NCBI GenBank assembly: GCA_029931535.1
Contig: JAQPZY010001398.1
Span: 186,001 to 250,000, forward strand
Source of the DNA: Margaritifera margaritifera
Taxonomy: Eukaryota; Mollusca; Bivalvia; Unionida; Margaritiferidae
Reading direction: 5' to 3'
DNA: 64,000 bases
Position 1 is the first letter of the stretch. The number at the start of each line of letters is the position of its first letter. Below are positions 36,514 to 46,235 of the stretch, in pieces. The notes under the pieces were generated by a model, which was not told where the DNA came from, searched no databases, and saw only the letters and a program-made list of their open reading frames with translations. Made by a program: the position numbers and the translations under genes.

Positions 36514-36906
36514 GATTCAGAATTTGCAAACATGTGGAAACAGCTTGAAACTAGATCATCAAAAACAAAAGCATCCCCTGGTGGCAACAAGGCTGATGAA
36601 GCCAGTCAAGGAGGATCACTCCAACAAGCTACAGCAGCCCTTCCCAAAGTGACAACTTCCATGTCTGCCGGACAGACAGAAGAAGGAAATAAAAATCAAA
36701 ACAATGCACACACTGGATATGAACAGAAAACAAAGATTGAGCTGCAAAACTTATTTTCTGAGGCTGGTAAAGCCAACTCAGTGACTTCCAGTGTTCCGAA
36801 TGATGAATTTACAGCCATGTTTAAATCACTGGAAATTTCAAAGCAGGGTGAAGGGCCTTTTGTGATCAGTAAAGGAATCCCCAAGGAATCAAGTTCAAAA
36901 GATGAG
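36514..36906 (+). CDS. XRN1: XRN1 exon 7 of window (disordered tail)
   Basis: This exon of 131 codons, phase 0-0, follows tctccag (ending 36513) and precedes GTATTT (36907). It starts DSEFANMWKQLETRSSK, resembling human DDEFCNIWQSLQGS. A second similar short motif, DEFTAMFKSLEISKQ, lies near its end, so two related amphipathic segments flank an S/T/Q/G-rich linker. The repeated pattern (D/N)EF-x2-M(W/F)K-x-LE looks like a pair of short linear motifs. The function of the motifs is not known to me. Confidence 0.88.
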
Positions 36907-37059
36907 GTATTTTAAATTAATCCACTTAATCTTAACCCAGTCTCATCTTTTTGATAATAAGATGTATTCTCTTTCAGTGAAGCGTCATTTTAATATTTAA
37001 AGAAAAGCTTAGTCCCCAAAGCAATGACCACATTTGCTCATTGATAATACAAATCCAAC

Positions 37060-37325
37060 TGCAGACAATATAGACCTACCTTTGGATAATATAGTCGGAC
37101 CTGCATATAACGAGGCCTGCCATTGGATAATATGGTCAAACCTGCATATAACAAGGCCTGTTATTGAATAATATAGTCAGGCCTTCATATAACAAGGCCT
37201 TTTATTGAATAATATAGTCAAACCTTCATATGACAAGACCTGTCATAGGATAATATACAGTCAAACCTTCATATAACAAGGCCTGCCATAGGATAATATA
37301 CAGTCAAGCCTACATATAACACTGG
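37060..37325. repeat. Tandem repeat, about 42-bp unit, 6 copies, TIR-like
   Basis: The unit contains cagtcaaaccttcatataac and aaggcctg. The start resembles pogo/Tigger-type termini (CAGTNNAACCT). Confidence 0.85.
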
Positions 37326-37786
37326 TCTACAGCCAAAATGCTTCCGCAATAAATATTGTCAAACTTTACTAATTCTGGGTCACTGAGAACGAAAATGATG
37401 CTTAAAATTGTTGATTGGCTCTAGTTTTAAAATATGATACTGGGTCAGTATATACGACCCTTGACTTGGGAATGGTGGAGGATAAGTGAGTTATAAAGGG
37501 AAGGGATCTCAATTTAAACCAGAAATGACTAAAATACATCTTAAAGTGGATCAGTGAATAAATCTATGACTGGGTTTGGACAGTACTTGCTTTTTAGGTA
37601 AAACAATGAATGATGCAATCTGAAGCTGGTATTGCATCATGGATGATGCAATCATAACTAAGCTTACATCACTCTGCTGAAGAAATTGCCGTATATCAGC
37701 TCTACAAATCATACAGTGTGGTGCTCTCTTATTTGTCAGTGTTTGATTTTGCAAAGGGACACATTTCTGTTTAGCCAAAGGGAGCT

Positions 37787-38026
37787 AAGATGCCTCGTAC
37801 TTGTGTGAACAATGTAGATAACTTCTGCTATGTTTGTGGAGAAGTGACTTTTGCATCACAAAAGCGCAGTATAACCACTATGGTTAAGAAAGCCTATCGC
37901 CTTTATTTTGGATGCAAAATTGGAGATCAGGACAATCTGATGGACCAGAAATTTACAAAGTATTTTGGATACAAGATTTTGGAAGATAAAATGGTGCCAT
38001 TTGTGTTTACTCCAGTACGCACATAG
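37787..38026 (+). pseudogene. Fragment of a repetitive cysteine-motif protein family
   Basis: The frame begins MPRTCVNNVDNFCYVCGEVT and continues TMVKKAYRLYFGCKIGDQDN, ending KMVPFVFTPVRT. I remember a multicopy, uncharacterised, probably transposon-associated family in invertebrates with the same start (CxNNxDxFCYxCGE ... VKKAYxxYFGCKxGDQD ... MPF.VPM.W). Here the middle, with the second cysteine group, is missing. It lies within an XRN1 intron on the same strand with no splice support. Confidence 0.6.
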
Positions 38027-38029
38027 CAA

Positions 38030-39345
38030 TGATTTTCCTGTTAATAGTCTTAGCTGTTTAGCCAGTATCTGTTGATAAGAGTTGAAGACAAATGTTTTTA
38101 AAAAAATACAAACTTTTTTGCAAACTGTGAATAAAGGAAATTTTACTGTGGGAGAAATAATGTACATCAAGCATTGCAGCTGAAATGGCATTTGAGTGGG
38201 CACATTCATGTAGGTCCAGGCCAGTAATTAGGCCCATTGCTAAAAGACAACAACAATCATCAGAAATATGTTGTGCTAGTGTTGACAGGTGTTCACTTCT
38301 GTATGTTTATGTGCTTTGTCTCTCTACAATCATGCTGACATTAGATTGGATCAAGAGGAAGCAGAGAGAAAGAATGGAAATTGCTTGGCTACAAAACTTA
38401 TTTAATTAGCTTGATTAAACTTACCAGTGGAAAGAAATTGCTGATCCCAAATTTTACCTTTACATGTTTCCGGTTTAATTTACTATTTACCTTGAATAAA
38501 ATTAAACAAAATTCCTCTGAAAACACACTGGCTCTGCATTAATTTATAATTTTACTAAGCTTAAAACCAACAAACTTAATTGAATCACAATGGTCACAGG
38601 AAAAAAATCATCAAAGCAGTTGAAGTTCAGTTTTGATCCATTATTTTGTCATATAAAACTGAAAATATCAACAATGCCTTACTATCTATCACAAATCAAA
38701 TCTCATCGACACAACGTTAGGTAAATAGACTTAGTTCCACTTTACTAACCTCATGAACTGAATTTGACTTTGAAGGAAATGTATACATTTGTTTCAGAAT
38801 GTTTGGAATACACGTTGGCAAGAATCATTGAATCTTGCTCTCTCTATGCTTACACACAATCCAATATGATGTTAGCTTGATGTATTTCAGAAAAGAAAAT
38901 ATAGTATTTTCATTTCTTTTTGAGATTTAATAAAAACAAATTTAAATTTAAAAAACAACCATTTGATTAGTTGTACTTTAAAGGATTAACTCTATGATTA
39001 CATCTGCACCTGCACATCATAACGATACAAATAAAAATGGCACCATTTTGTCTTCCATTTTTTTTTCTTCCTATGATGCTTTGCAAATTTCCAGTAAGGT
39101 TCATTGGTGTCACTTCCATGTATTACATTTTTGCTTTATAATGATGCCATGGATGGTTTTGATTTCTTGATATTTTGAACCTAAACAGTTTTCAAAAATG
39201 TAATGATTTTATTTAGGCCCTGTTCAACAAATCAAATTTCAAGCACCCATAAGTCATGGATGCATATAACTAGCATAAAGGTTGAAACAGCAATGTAACA
39301 TGTCAATTTATATTATGAATTTGCATTGTAAAGAAAGAAATTTAA
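38030..39345. other. Intronic, nothing recognised
   Basis: AT-rich, without clear features. Confidence 0.5.
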
Positions 39346-39975
39346 AAAGTTTTATGTGTGTCATGCACACTTCACACAGTGCAGTACCTATTGCCAGAGT
39401 TTTATGTGTGGCATGCACACTTCACACTGTGCAGTACCTATTGCCAGAGTTTTATGTGTGGCATGCACACTTCACACAGTGCAGTACCTATTGCCAGAGT
39501 TTTATGTGTGGCATGCACACTTCACACAGTGCAGTACCTATTGCCAGAGTTTTATGTGTGGCATGCACACTTCACACAGTGCAGTACCTATTGCCAGAGT
39601 TGTATGTGTGGCATGCACACTTCACACTGTGCAGTACCTATTGCCAGAGTTTTATGTGTGGCATGCACACTTCACACAGTGCAGAACCTATTGCCAGAGT
39701 TGTATGTGTGGCATGCACACTTCACACTGTGCAGTACATATTGCCAGAGTTTTATGTGTGGCATGCACACTTCACACTGTGCATTACCTATTGCCAAAGT
39801 TTTATGTGGTATGCACACTTCACACTGTGCAGTACCTATTGCCAGAGTTTTATGTGAAGCACTCACACTGTGCAGTACCTATGGTCACAGCTTTAAGTAT
39901 CGCTCACACTGTACAGTACCTATGGCCACAGTTTAGTGTGTGGCATTCTTGCTGTGCAGTACTTATGATCACAGT
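39346..39975. repeat. Minisatellite, 50-bp unit, about 12 copies
   Basis: The unit includes cacttcacacagtgcagtac and ctattgccagagttttatgt. Since 50 is not a multiple of three and the unit lacks stops, all three + frames stay open (up to 212 codons). Later copies are degenerate. Confidence 0.96.
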
Positions 39976-39994
39976 TTTACAGATGGATGAATGA

Positions 39995-40025
39995 ATATAT
40001 ATATATATATATATACATATATATT
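39995..40025. repeat. AT microsatellite
   Basis: An (AT)n run of about 30 bp at the left edge of the Penelope-like element; such elements often end in simple repeats. Confidence 0.9.
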
Positions 40026-40063
40026 GACAAAAAAATTATAAAAGCACTAATTCAAAATGGTTT

Positions 40064-40100
40064 TCCAACGTTTCGAGCTAAACAAGCTCTTTGTGAGGGT
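40064..40100 (-). ncRNA. Decayed hammerhead-ribozyme-like core at Penelope terminus
   Basis: Read on the minus strand: CTCACAA, AGAGC, loop TTGTTTA, GCTC, GAAA, CGTT. Stem II (GAGC/GCTC) and GAAA are in the positions expected for hammerhead motifs found in Penelope-like element terminal repeats. The first core box is CTCACAA instead of CTGANGA, so it should be inactive. Confidence 0.5.
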
Positions 40101-40641
40101 AATAAACAGCTTACATATACAAAACAGACACTAAACACAAAATCTAAGATAAATTCTGGACTCCTATATGTTTGAAATCACTAGGAATAATTTACAAAAA
40201 GAGATATAATAAAAAGTTGTGCCACAATAATAATAATCAACGATCGGGTTATTGGGTCTATCACATAGAAAACCAACATGTTTTGGCCTCATTCCATGTT
40301 GTGAACAAAGGACGAAAACACAGCTTGACGAAAAATCAGCGCCATCTACAGGATTTGAGAAAGAAATTATATCCCGGTAGAGTTATGCACGGAGGTTCCA
40401 AAGGAAAGATGTCAAGAGAATTGTATAGTGGGATAATGGACAATAATAATAATAATAATAATGACAATAAAATAATTGAAAAGATAATACATGTTATTAT
40501 TTGGGCAAATATTATCGCAAAAAATTGCGTACAGGTGAAAAACTGATGACTGGCTGTAATTTTTATAAGACTGCAACGGGAAGGTTAGATTTGTTAATTT
40601 AGTCCAAAATCCCTATGAGTTTTCGATTGTAATATCCAGTA

Positions 40642-43110
40642 TCATTCTTTATGTGTGCATTCTGGGTCGGTCCACCCCAAGGTTGATTCATTGGGTAGCA
40701 TCTCAATGTACTCAGCTGAATGTCCAGTCAAGTTGTAGTGGTTGGCGACTTTCACATTGACTTTGTTACAAATGTGGCTATTATGACTATTCATTCGCTT
40801 TTTGAAATCAACGGTTTCACCGACATATTGAGTGGCACAGATCTTGCATGTCAGAAGATAGATTGCATTCTTTGCTTGACATCCTAACTTCTGATTGATT
40901 GTGTAGCTAACTCCTGTTGTCGAACTTCTGAAAGATTTGGTCTCGGGCATATGTTGCAAATTATGCAGCAGTTGTCTTTACTGTGGTATGTGCCTGAATC
41001 TATGGTCTTGTTTGAAGTTATCTTGGCACATACTAGATGGTCCTTGAGATTTTTAGGTCTACGGTACGCAACCATAGGAACATCTTTAAATATACCCTTC
41101 AGACATTCGGACAATTCAATATGGTGCCAATGCTTCCGATTGATCTGATGCAGGTTTAGGCATTGGGGTGGAAAGTTAACACGAAAGGGACATGCTTGTT
41201 GGTTTTCTTTGTGTTTTATTTCAGGAGCGTTCCTCTATCAAGGAGTCTAGTTTTGTTAATAGCCTCCTCAATGTAGCTCCTTTTGTATCCTCTCCTTCTA
41301 AGGTGCCCTTGAGCTCTCCAAGTCTCTTTTCAAAGGTAGCTGGATTAGAGCATATGTGTTTGGTACAAACGCACATACCTTAAGGGAGATTTTTTATTAC
41401 ATGTTGGTGGTGGCAGCTGGTCGGGAATAGATACTGGTGAGAGTCAGTAGGTTTAGAATACAGGTCAGTTTCTATGTTCTCCTCCAGGAGGGTAGATTGA
41501 GTATCTAAAAAGATACTGGACCTGTTTGATGAGTCTGATGTATATGTAATCATAGGATGGAAGTTATTGGTGAATTCCACAAATATTTTGAAATTGTTGC
41601 CCGTTTTGATCCATTTCAATTCTGTGTCGTCAATTAATCGACACCAGCTTAGAGTCTTCCTATGAAAATATTGGCATACGAAGGTGCTGTTCTAGTGCTC
41701 ATTGCAGTCCCATTAATTTGTAGGAAGTGTTGGTTGTTGAATATAAAATTGTTAAACTTGAGAACAAGTGTTAAAAGTTTGACCAAATAGAACGTTGGAG
41801 GGGAAGGATCAGGTTGACTATCCCATGCATCCTTACTAACTGTGATACCTTCCTCATGTGGGATGTTGGTGTATAAGGAACATACATCCATGGTGATGAG
41901 GAGGGTTTATTTGAAAGGTTGGTTTTTGGTGTTTTGTTGAGATAGTCTGTGGTTTCTTGGATATATGATGGCAGTTTTTCCACGAAAAGCCGAAGGTGAA
42001 AATAAACAAATTCAGACATTTTTTCAGTGGAATAGTTGTTTTTGAAAATGATTGGCCTCCCTGGGTTCCCTTCTTTGTGTATTTTAGGGAGTAAATTAAA
42101 TCTCCCTGGTTTGGGGTCAACTGGTTGGAGGTTAGATAGTATTTTGTCATCAATATATCCTGCGTTATGCATGTCTTTTAATGTCTGACACACAGTTTCA
42201 TCATGTTCAGCTGTTGGGTCATGACTGAGTTTTTTATAAAATCTCTAGTCCGAAAGTTGCCTGTTCACCTCAGCAATGTAGTCAGGAGTTTTCATGACTT
42301 GATGACAATATCTTTCCTCTTGCACAGATTTTTCAGCAACTGTCTTTCCTGTCAGGTTAAATAGTCCTTTGTTTGGTGGCTTCCTTGGTCCTGAGAATTG
42401 ATGTCATTTTCCACTGTGGACGAGAGTGCTTCTAGAGCTGGAATTTTACTAGGAGGTGGAATGTAATCGCTTTTTGGGCGGAATCTGTGAAACTCATTGG
42501 TAACAACACTGGAATCTCCAGAATCATCACTTAACTTTTCCTTAAATATCATTCTCCGTGCAAAACTCGTGAAGTCTATTCCAGTACATTGTACGTTTTC
42601 GGCCGGGGACAAAAGTTGAGGCCCTTGGAGAGGAGAATTATGTCTGAGTCTGACAACTCAACTGATGACAGGTTTACAACAGTGTTGGTATTCTGGTTTG
42701 TTGGAAGGTTTTTCCAGAGAAACTTTCTATTCTTTTTCTTTTTTGTTCCTTCTGTGATGAAACCACGTTTAGGATTTTTCTGTGTAACGTGATCTCTAGA
42801 AAATTTACTGTGCTGTTTTTCCACTAGTTGCCTTTTTAGGCTTGTTAGAATCGTGTTAAGTTTTTCCATATAGTCACAAAATGTGTTTTCATCACATGTT
42901 TTCTGAGAAGTTCAGTATGAAATTTTATGTCTGTCTCCAATTCTCTGATTTGATGTAGAGATTTAGCTTTCAGGATTTCCAGAAGCTTCAAAGAAATTAA
43001 ATGAAGAATAGAGTTCCATCTTTTGATAATGGATGCGGAAGCTTTCCCCGCACTTACAGGCGAATGTGAATTTTCAAACCTAATGGGACAGTTTTGTTTT
43101 CCAAATGGGT
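40642..43110 (-). pseudogene. Penelope-like retroelement (RT plus GIY-YIG), degenerate
   Basis: Read 5' to 3' on the minus strand. The N-terminal region runs from about 43110 (CPIRFENSHSPVSAGKASAS). A linker lies at 42869-42352. The RT core begins FNLLPKIHKEGNPGRPIIF, then [24 protein letters not shown] (41891 on), [16 protein letters not shown] and RLIDDTELKW (about 41640) with the two Asp retained. Then come FLDTQSTLLEENIETDLYSK and YRRPKNLKDHLVCAK (41114 on). The C-terminal endonuclease has IYLLTCKICATQYVGET and RMNSHNSH (40959-40642). PLEs use this GIY-YIG nuclease with their RT for insertion. Several frameshifts and a small gap before the IDD box make it inactive. It is antisense to XRN1. 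Confidence 0.88.
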
Positions 43111-43184
43111 TACATCATTGGCCAAATGATGCTCCGCCCTGATTTTCTTTTATGCTGAGAGATCTCAGATTGGAGAAAAGAGAC

Positions 43185-43332
43185 CGAATGTCCATGCAGA
43201 AAAGAGTAAATACAACACACAAAAATAGGACAAGTATATAAACGAATACCAAGATAAGAGTGTCCATGCAGAAAAGAGTAAATACAACACACAAAAATAG
43301 GACGAGTATACAAACGAATACCAAGATAAGAG
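43185..43332. repeat. Tandem duplication, about 73 bp x 2
   Basis: Both copies contain gtccatgcagaaaagagtaa and acgaataccaagataagag. It lies just beyond the Penelope element's upstream side. Confidence 0.93.
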
Positions 43333-43964
43333 AGAATAAACAGACATTAATACTAATACATATATATTTTCATAACCTTTTTTGGTTTCCATAAACCCCA
43401 AAATGAAATACCCACAGAACAATGATTCTTCCATGAAAACAATAGAACCCATTCATTACCTGACAAAAAAACATCACTTTCAACAAAAGCATGAAAAGTG
43501 GTTCCCACAAAATAAATGAATGTACAGTGTTTACTGATGGGAAAAGTATCCTAAATACTGACTACATGTTAAAGCAAAAATAAAATTTTAAACATAAATA
43601 TACATGTAAATCTGTCCTGGCATTAGACTTCTAAATGTGAGATCCACATACCATGTCACTTTTACCTACTGAGTTATGCACACTTACATGCATCATTGTG
43701 CACCTGTCTGGTAGCTAAATAGTGTAAGTGACTTTCAAAAATGGAATCAACCCAGGTTCTCATAGTTCAGCATGACCATTGATAAAAAGGATCTACTTAA
43801 TAATAATTGTTGTAATCATACATGTTGAATTTACGATATGATTACTGTATTATCTAGGTTTATGTATCCATGACATAAATTTAATATATGTAGCACATTA
43901 ATAACACCTCATGATGTCATGTCAGGCCAAGACTTAATGACTAAGGCATCTGAATGATTTTCGA
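43333..43964. other. Intronic, nothing recognised
   Basis: AT-rich sequence without features. Confidence 0.5.
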
Positions 43965-44290
43965 ACTAATTTCACTATTCACTACACAATTCAAAGTAAT
44001 TGCACTATTCACTACACAATTCAAAGTAATTTCACTATTCTCTACACTATTCAAAGCAATTTCATCACTACACTATTCAAAGCAATTTCATTATTCACTA
44101 CACTATTCAAAGTAATTTCACTATTCACTACACTATTCAAAGTAATTTCACTATTCTCTACACTATTCAAAGCAATTTCATCACTACACTATTCAGAGCA
44201 ATTTCATTATTCACTACACTATTCAAAGTAATTTCACTATTCACTACACTATTCAAAGTAATTTCACTATTCACTACACTATTTTAAAGT
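43965..44290. repeat. Minisatellite, 30-bp unit, about 11 copies
   Basis: The unit is like ttcactattcactacactat plus tcaaagtaat, with 26-bp deletion variants (ttcatcactac). Confidence 0.94.
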
Positions 44291-44365
44291 AATTTTATTA
44301 CACTCCTCTGCAGTTTCATCAATAAATCGGGGGTTTTTTTCATTGTTTAATAAATATAATCTAAC

Positions 44366-44498
44366 ATTTGTGCTTATTTCCAATGAAATTTATCAAATTC
44401 AGTCTAATAAATTTAGACCATTTATGGCCTTCTTGCTGATGAATAGGCTAAAATGATTGGACCAAATTTGATAAATTTCATTGGAAATTAGCACAAAT
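44366..44498. repeat. 34-bp inverted repeat next to exon 8 acceptor
   Basis: Arms 44366-44399 and 44465-44498 pair at 33 of 34 positions (atttgtgct...tatcaaatt) around a 65-nt spacer. The right arm ends 25 bp before exon 8, overlapping the likely branch-point zone. Confidence 0.93.
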
Positions 44499-44523
44499 AC
44501 AAGATCCTCTATGTATCTCTTAG

Positions 44524-44680
44524 GAGGGAACCAAGGCAATAAAACAAATACTGAGGCTTTCTACTGTGTCTCCAGAAAAGGATGTGGCACAAGAAAAGCA
44601 GGAATTTGATGCCACAACACCACCAGGTGGCATAAGTACAAATTATGGGAAAAAGCTAACAGTTGAAGAGCTCTTTGAGG
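44524..44680 (+). CDS. XRN1: XRN1 exon 8 of window (tail)
   Basis: The acceptor ctcttag ends at 44523 and the donor GTATGA starts at 44681. It reads EGTKAIKQILRLSTVSPEKD ... NYGKKLTVEELFE, resembling human MGTRMLKEILKIDG. It begins in phase 0 and ends after one base of a Gly codon completed by the next exon. A 34-bp inverted repeat ends only 25 bp before the exon. Confidence 0.85.
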
Positions 44681-44980
44681 GTATGATATCAATTTTGTAT
44701 GTATACCTTTTGTATAAATTATGGTTGAACATGATACATTTTGGTCCAGATTAAATAAAATGTGAAAGTTTTAAAACCAGTTTTATTTACAACCAATGTA
44801 AAGTAAGTTACAATGCACATTGAAAAGAAAGTCTCTTACAGTCACATCTAAGATCTTTTTCTGATTATAAAATAGTCTTTCCTAGAATTTCAAACTCACC
44901 AATTTAATCTATTGCTAGCAGCGACTGAATTACTTATAAACTATTCCTCTGCAGTGGATTTTTTTTCAAATTTCAGTGTT

Positions 44981-45091
44981 GACTTATAAAGCTAGTCCTA
45001 ATTTAGGATTCATAGTCCAAATCCTAATTTAGGATTCATAGTCCAAATCCTAATTTAGGATTCACTAGCTTTATAACTCAACTGTGAATTT
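44981..45091. repeat. Foldback element with internal triplicated palindrome
   Basis: The outer arms gttgacttataaagctagt and actagctttataactcaac pair at 18 of 19. Inside, tcctaatttaggattcatag is repeated three times at about 28 bp, each copy holding a near-palindromic atcctaatttaggat. Confidence 0.9.
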
Positions 45092-45369
45092 ACTCTTTGA
45101 TGTCATGATACATTTACAGAGTGACCCAAACATATGATTTTCTTCAGAAAAAAAACTGATCAAAATATGAAAACAAACGATTTGTTTGCTGATATTTGTT
45201 AATAACTGGTATTTCTATACACAGAAATTGAAACAATATTTTTTGTACCAAAGAATAGTCGAGGTACAGACAAGAGAGTGATCTTATCTTGACCTTTTTT
45301 GTCTTGAGATCCACTGTAATGGATTGTACCATAAGAAGCGATACCGCTTCATTGCATATTTCATTTCAG

Positions 45370-45661
45370 GTGCTAAACAGCATAATAAATCTCCCTCACC
45401 CCAAGCAGTTTCTATGGCAACAGGATCTGCTCAGGGTCAGCCCCAACCTGGAGATGGACCCACCCAAGCTCCAAGTCATCAGAGAACAGGCAATCAACAG
45501 AAGCAACAACAGAAACCACAACAACAATCTGTTGCACAGCATTTAACAGGACAGCCCCTATTGCAGGGTCATTTTAAACCCCCACATCCAGGGTACCAGC
45601 CAAATCATCAACAACAGCAGCAGCAACCAGCCCACAGACACAACCAACAGGGGCAAAGCAG
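45370..45661 (+). CDS. XRN1: XRN1 exon 9 of window (Q/P-rich tail)
   Basis: The acceptor tcatttcag ends at 45369 and the donor GTAAAA starts at 45662. About 97 residues are very rich in Q, P, H and G (for example QQKQQQKPQQQS and NHQQQQQQPAHRHNQQGQ). The exon ends AG, completed to Arg by exon 10. I see no strong similarity to the human tail, which is expected for a disordered region. Support comes from matching phases on both sides and good splice sites. The last 45-50 bases plus the donor are repeated downstream. Confidence 0.82.
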
Positions 45662-45925
45662 GTAAAATATTTTCTTTTTTTGTCCATCAACATCAGCAGC
45701 TGCATCAACCAGCTTACAGACACAATCAACAGGGTCTTGGAAAGTAAAATGTCCTGTTTATCCCCATCAACAACAGCAGCAACCAATCCACAGACACGAC
45801 CAACAGGGATATGGCAGGTAAAATATGTCCTATTTATCCCCATATCCACAGCAACAACAACATCTTTGACAGCAGCAACCAGCCCACAGGCACAACCAAC
45901 AGGGACATGGCTGTAAAATATGCCC
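45615..45925 (+). repeat. Tandem copies of the exon 9 end plus splice donor
   Basis: About four copies of a 75-95-bp unit: Q-codon run, ccacagacacaaccaacagg, then a GTAAAA donor-like motif and tatttatcccca. The first copy is the true exon end. Donor-like GT positions are 45662, 45744, 45818 and 45913. The intronic TAA at 45663-45665 would end translation if a later donor were used. Confidence 0.85.
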
Positions 45926-46235
45926 TATATATCCCTGAATTGCACTTCATTTCTCAAACTACATCCGATTAGCATGTTGGCCCCATTTGTTTAAATTTCC
46001 TGCCCTAAGGTCTATAGTACCTAACTTCCACTACAGTTCTTGGCCTTGTCTATGAAATCTGTCGAACATTTGTATGCTATTACATGTTGTAAGGTCATGC
46101 TTGCAATCTCGATAGGCACTTTTTGTCATCATAAGTGTTCTCTTCACAGTAAGTTCGTTGTGATGCTTGACTGATTTCATATGTGTATGCCATTGTTCCA
46201 CTCTTTGTATTTACAGGTGTCAATATAATGGGCAG

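Noticed and set aside
40543..40600. CTGATGA on the + strand as a second hammerhead core
   Set aside because: No stem II and GAAA follow at the required distance.
41215..41390. tttcag followed by gagcgttcc as a possible XRN1 exon
   Set aside because: The text is the complement of Penelope-like RT coding sequence, and no XRN1 similarity is present.
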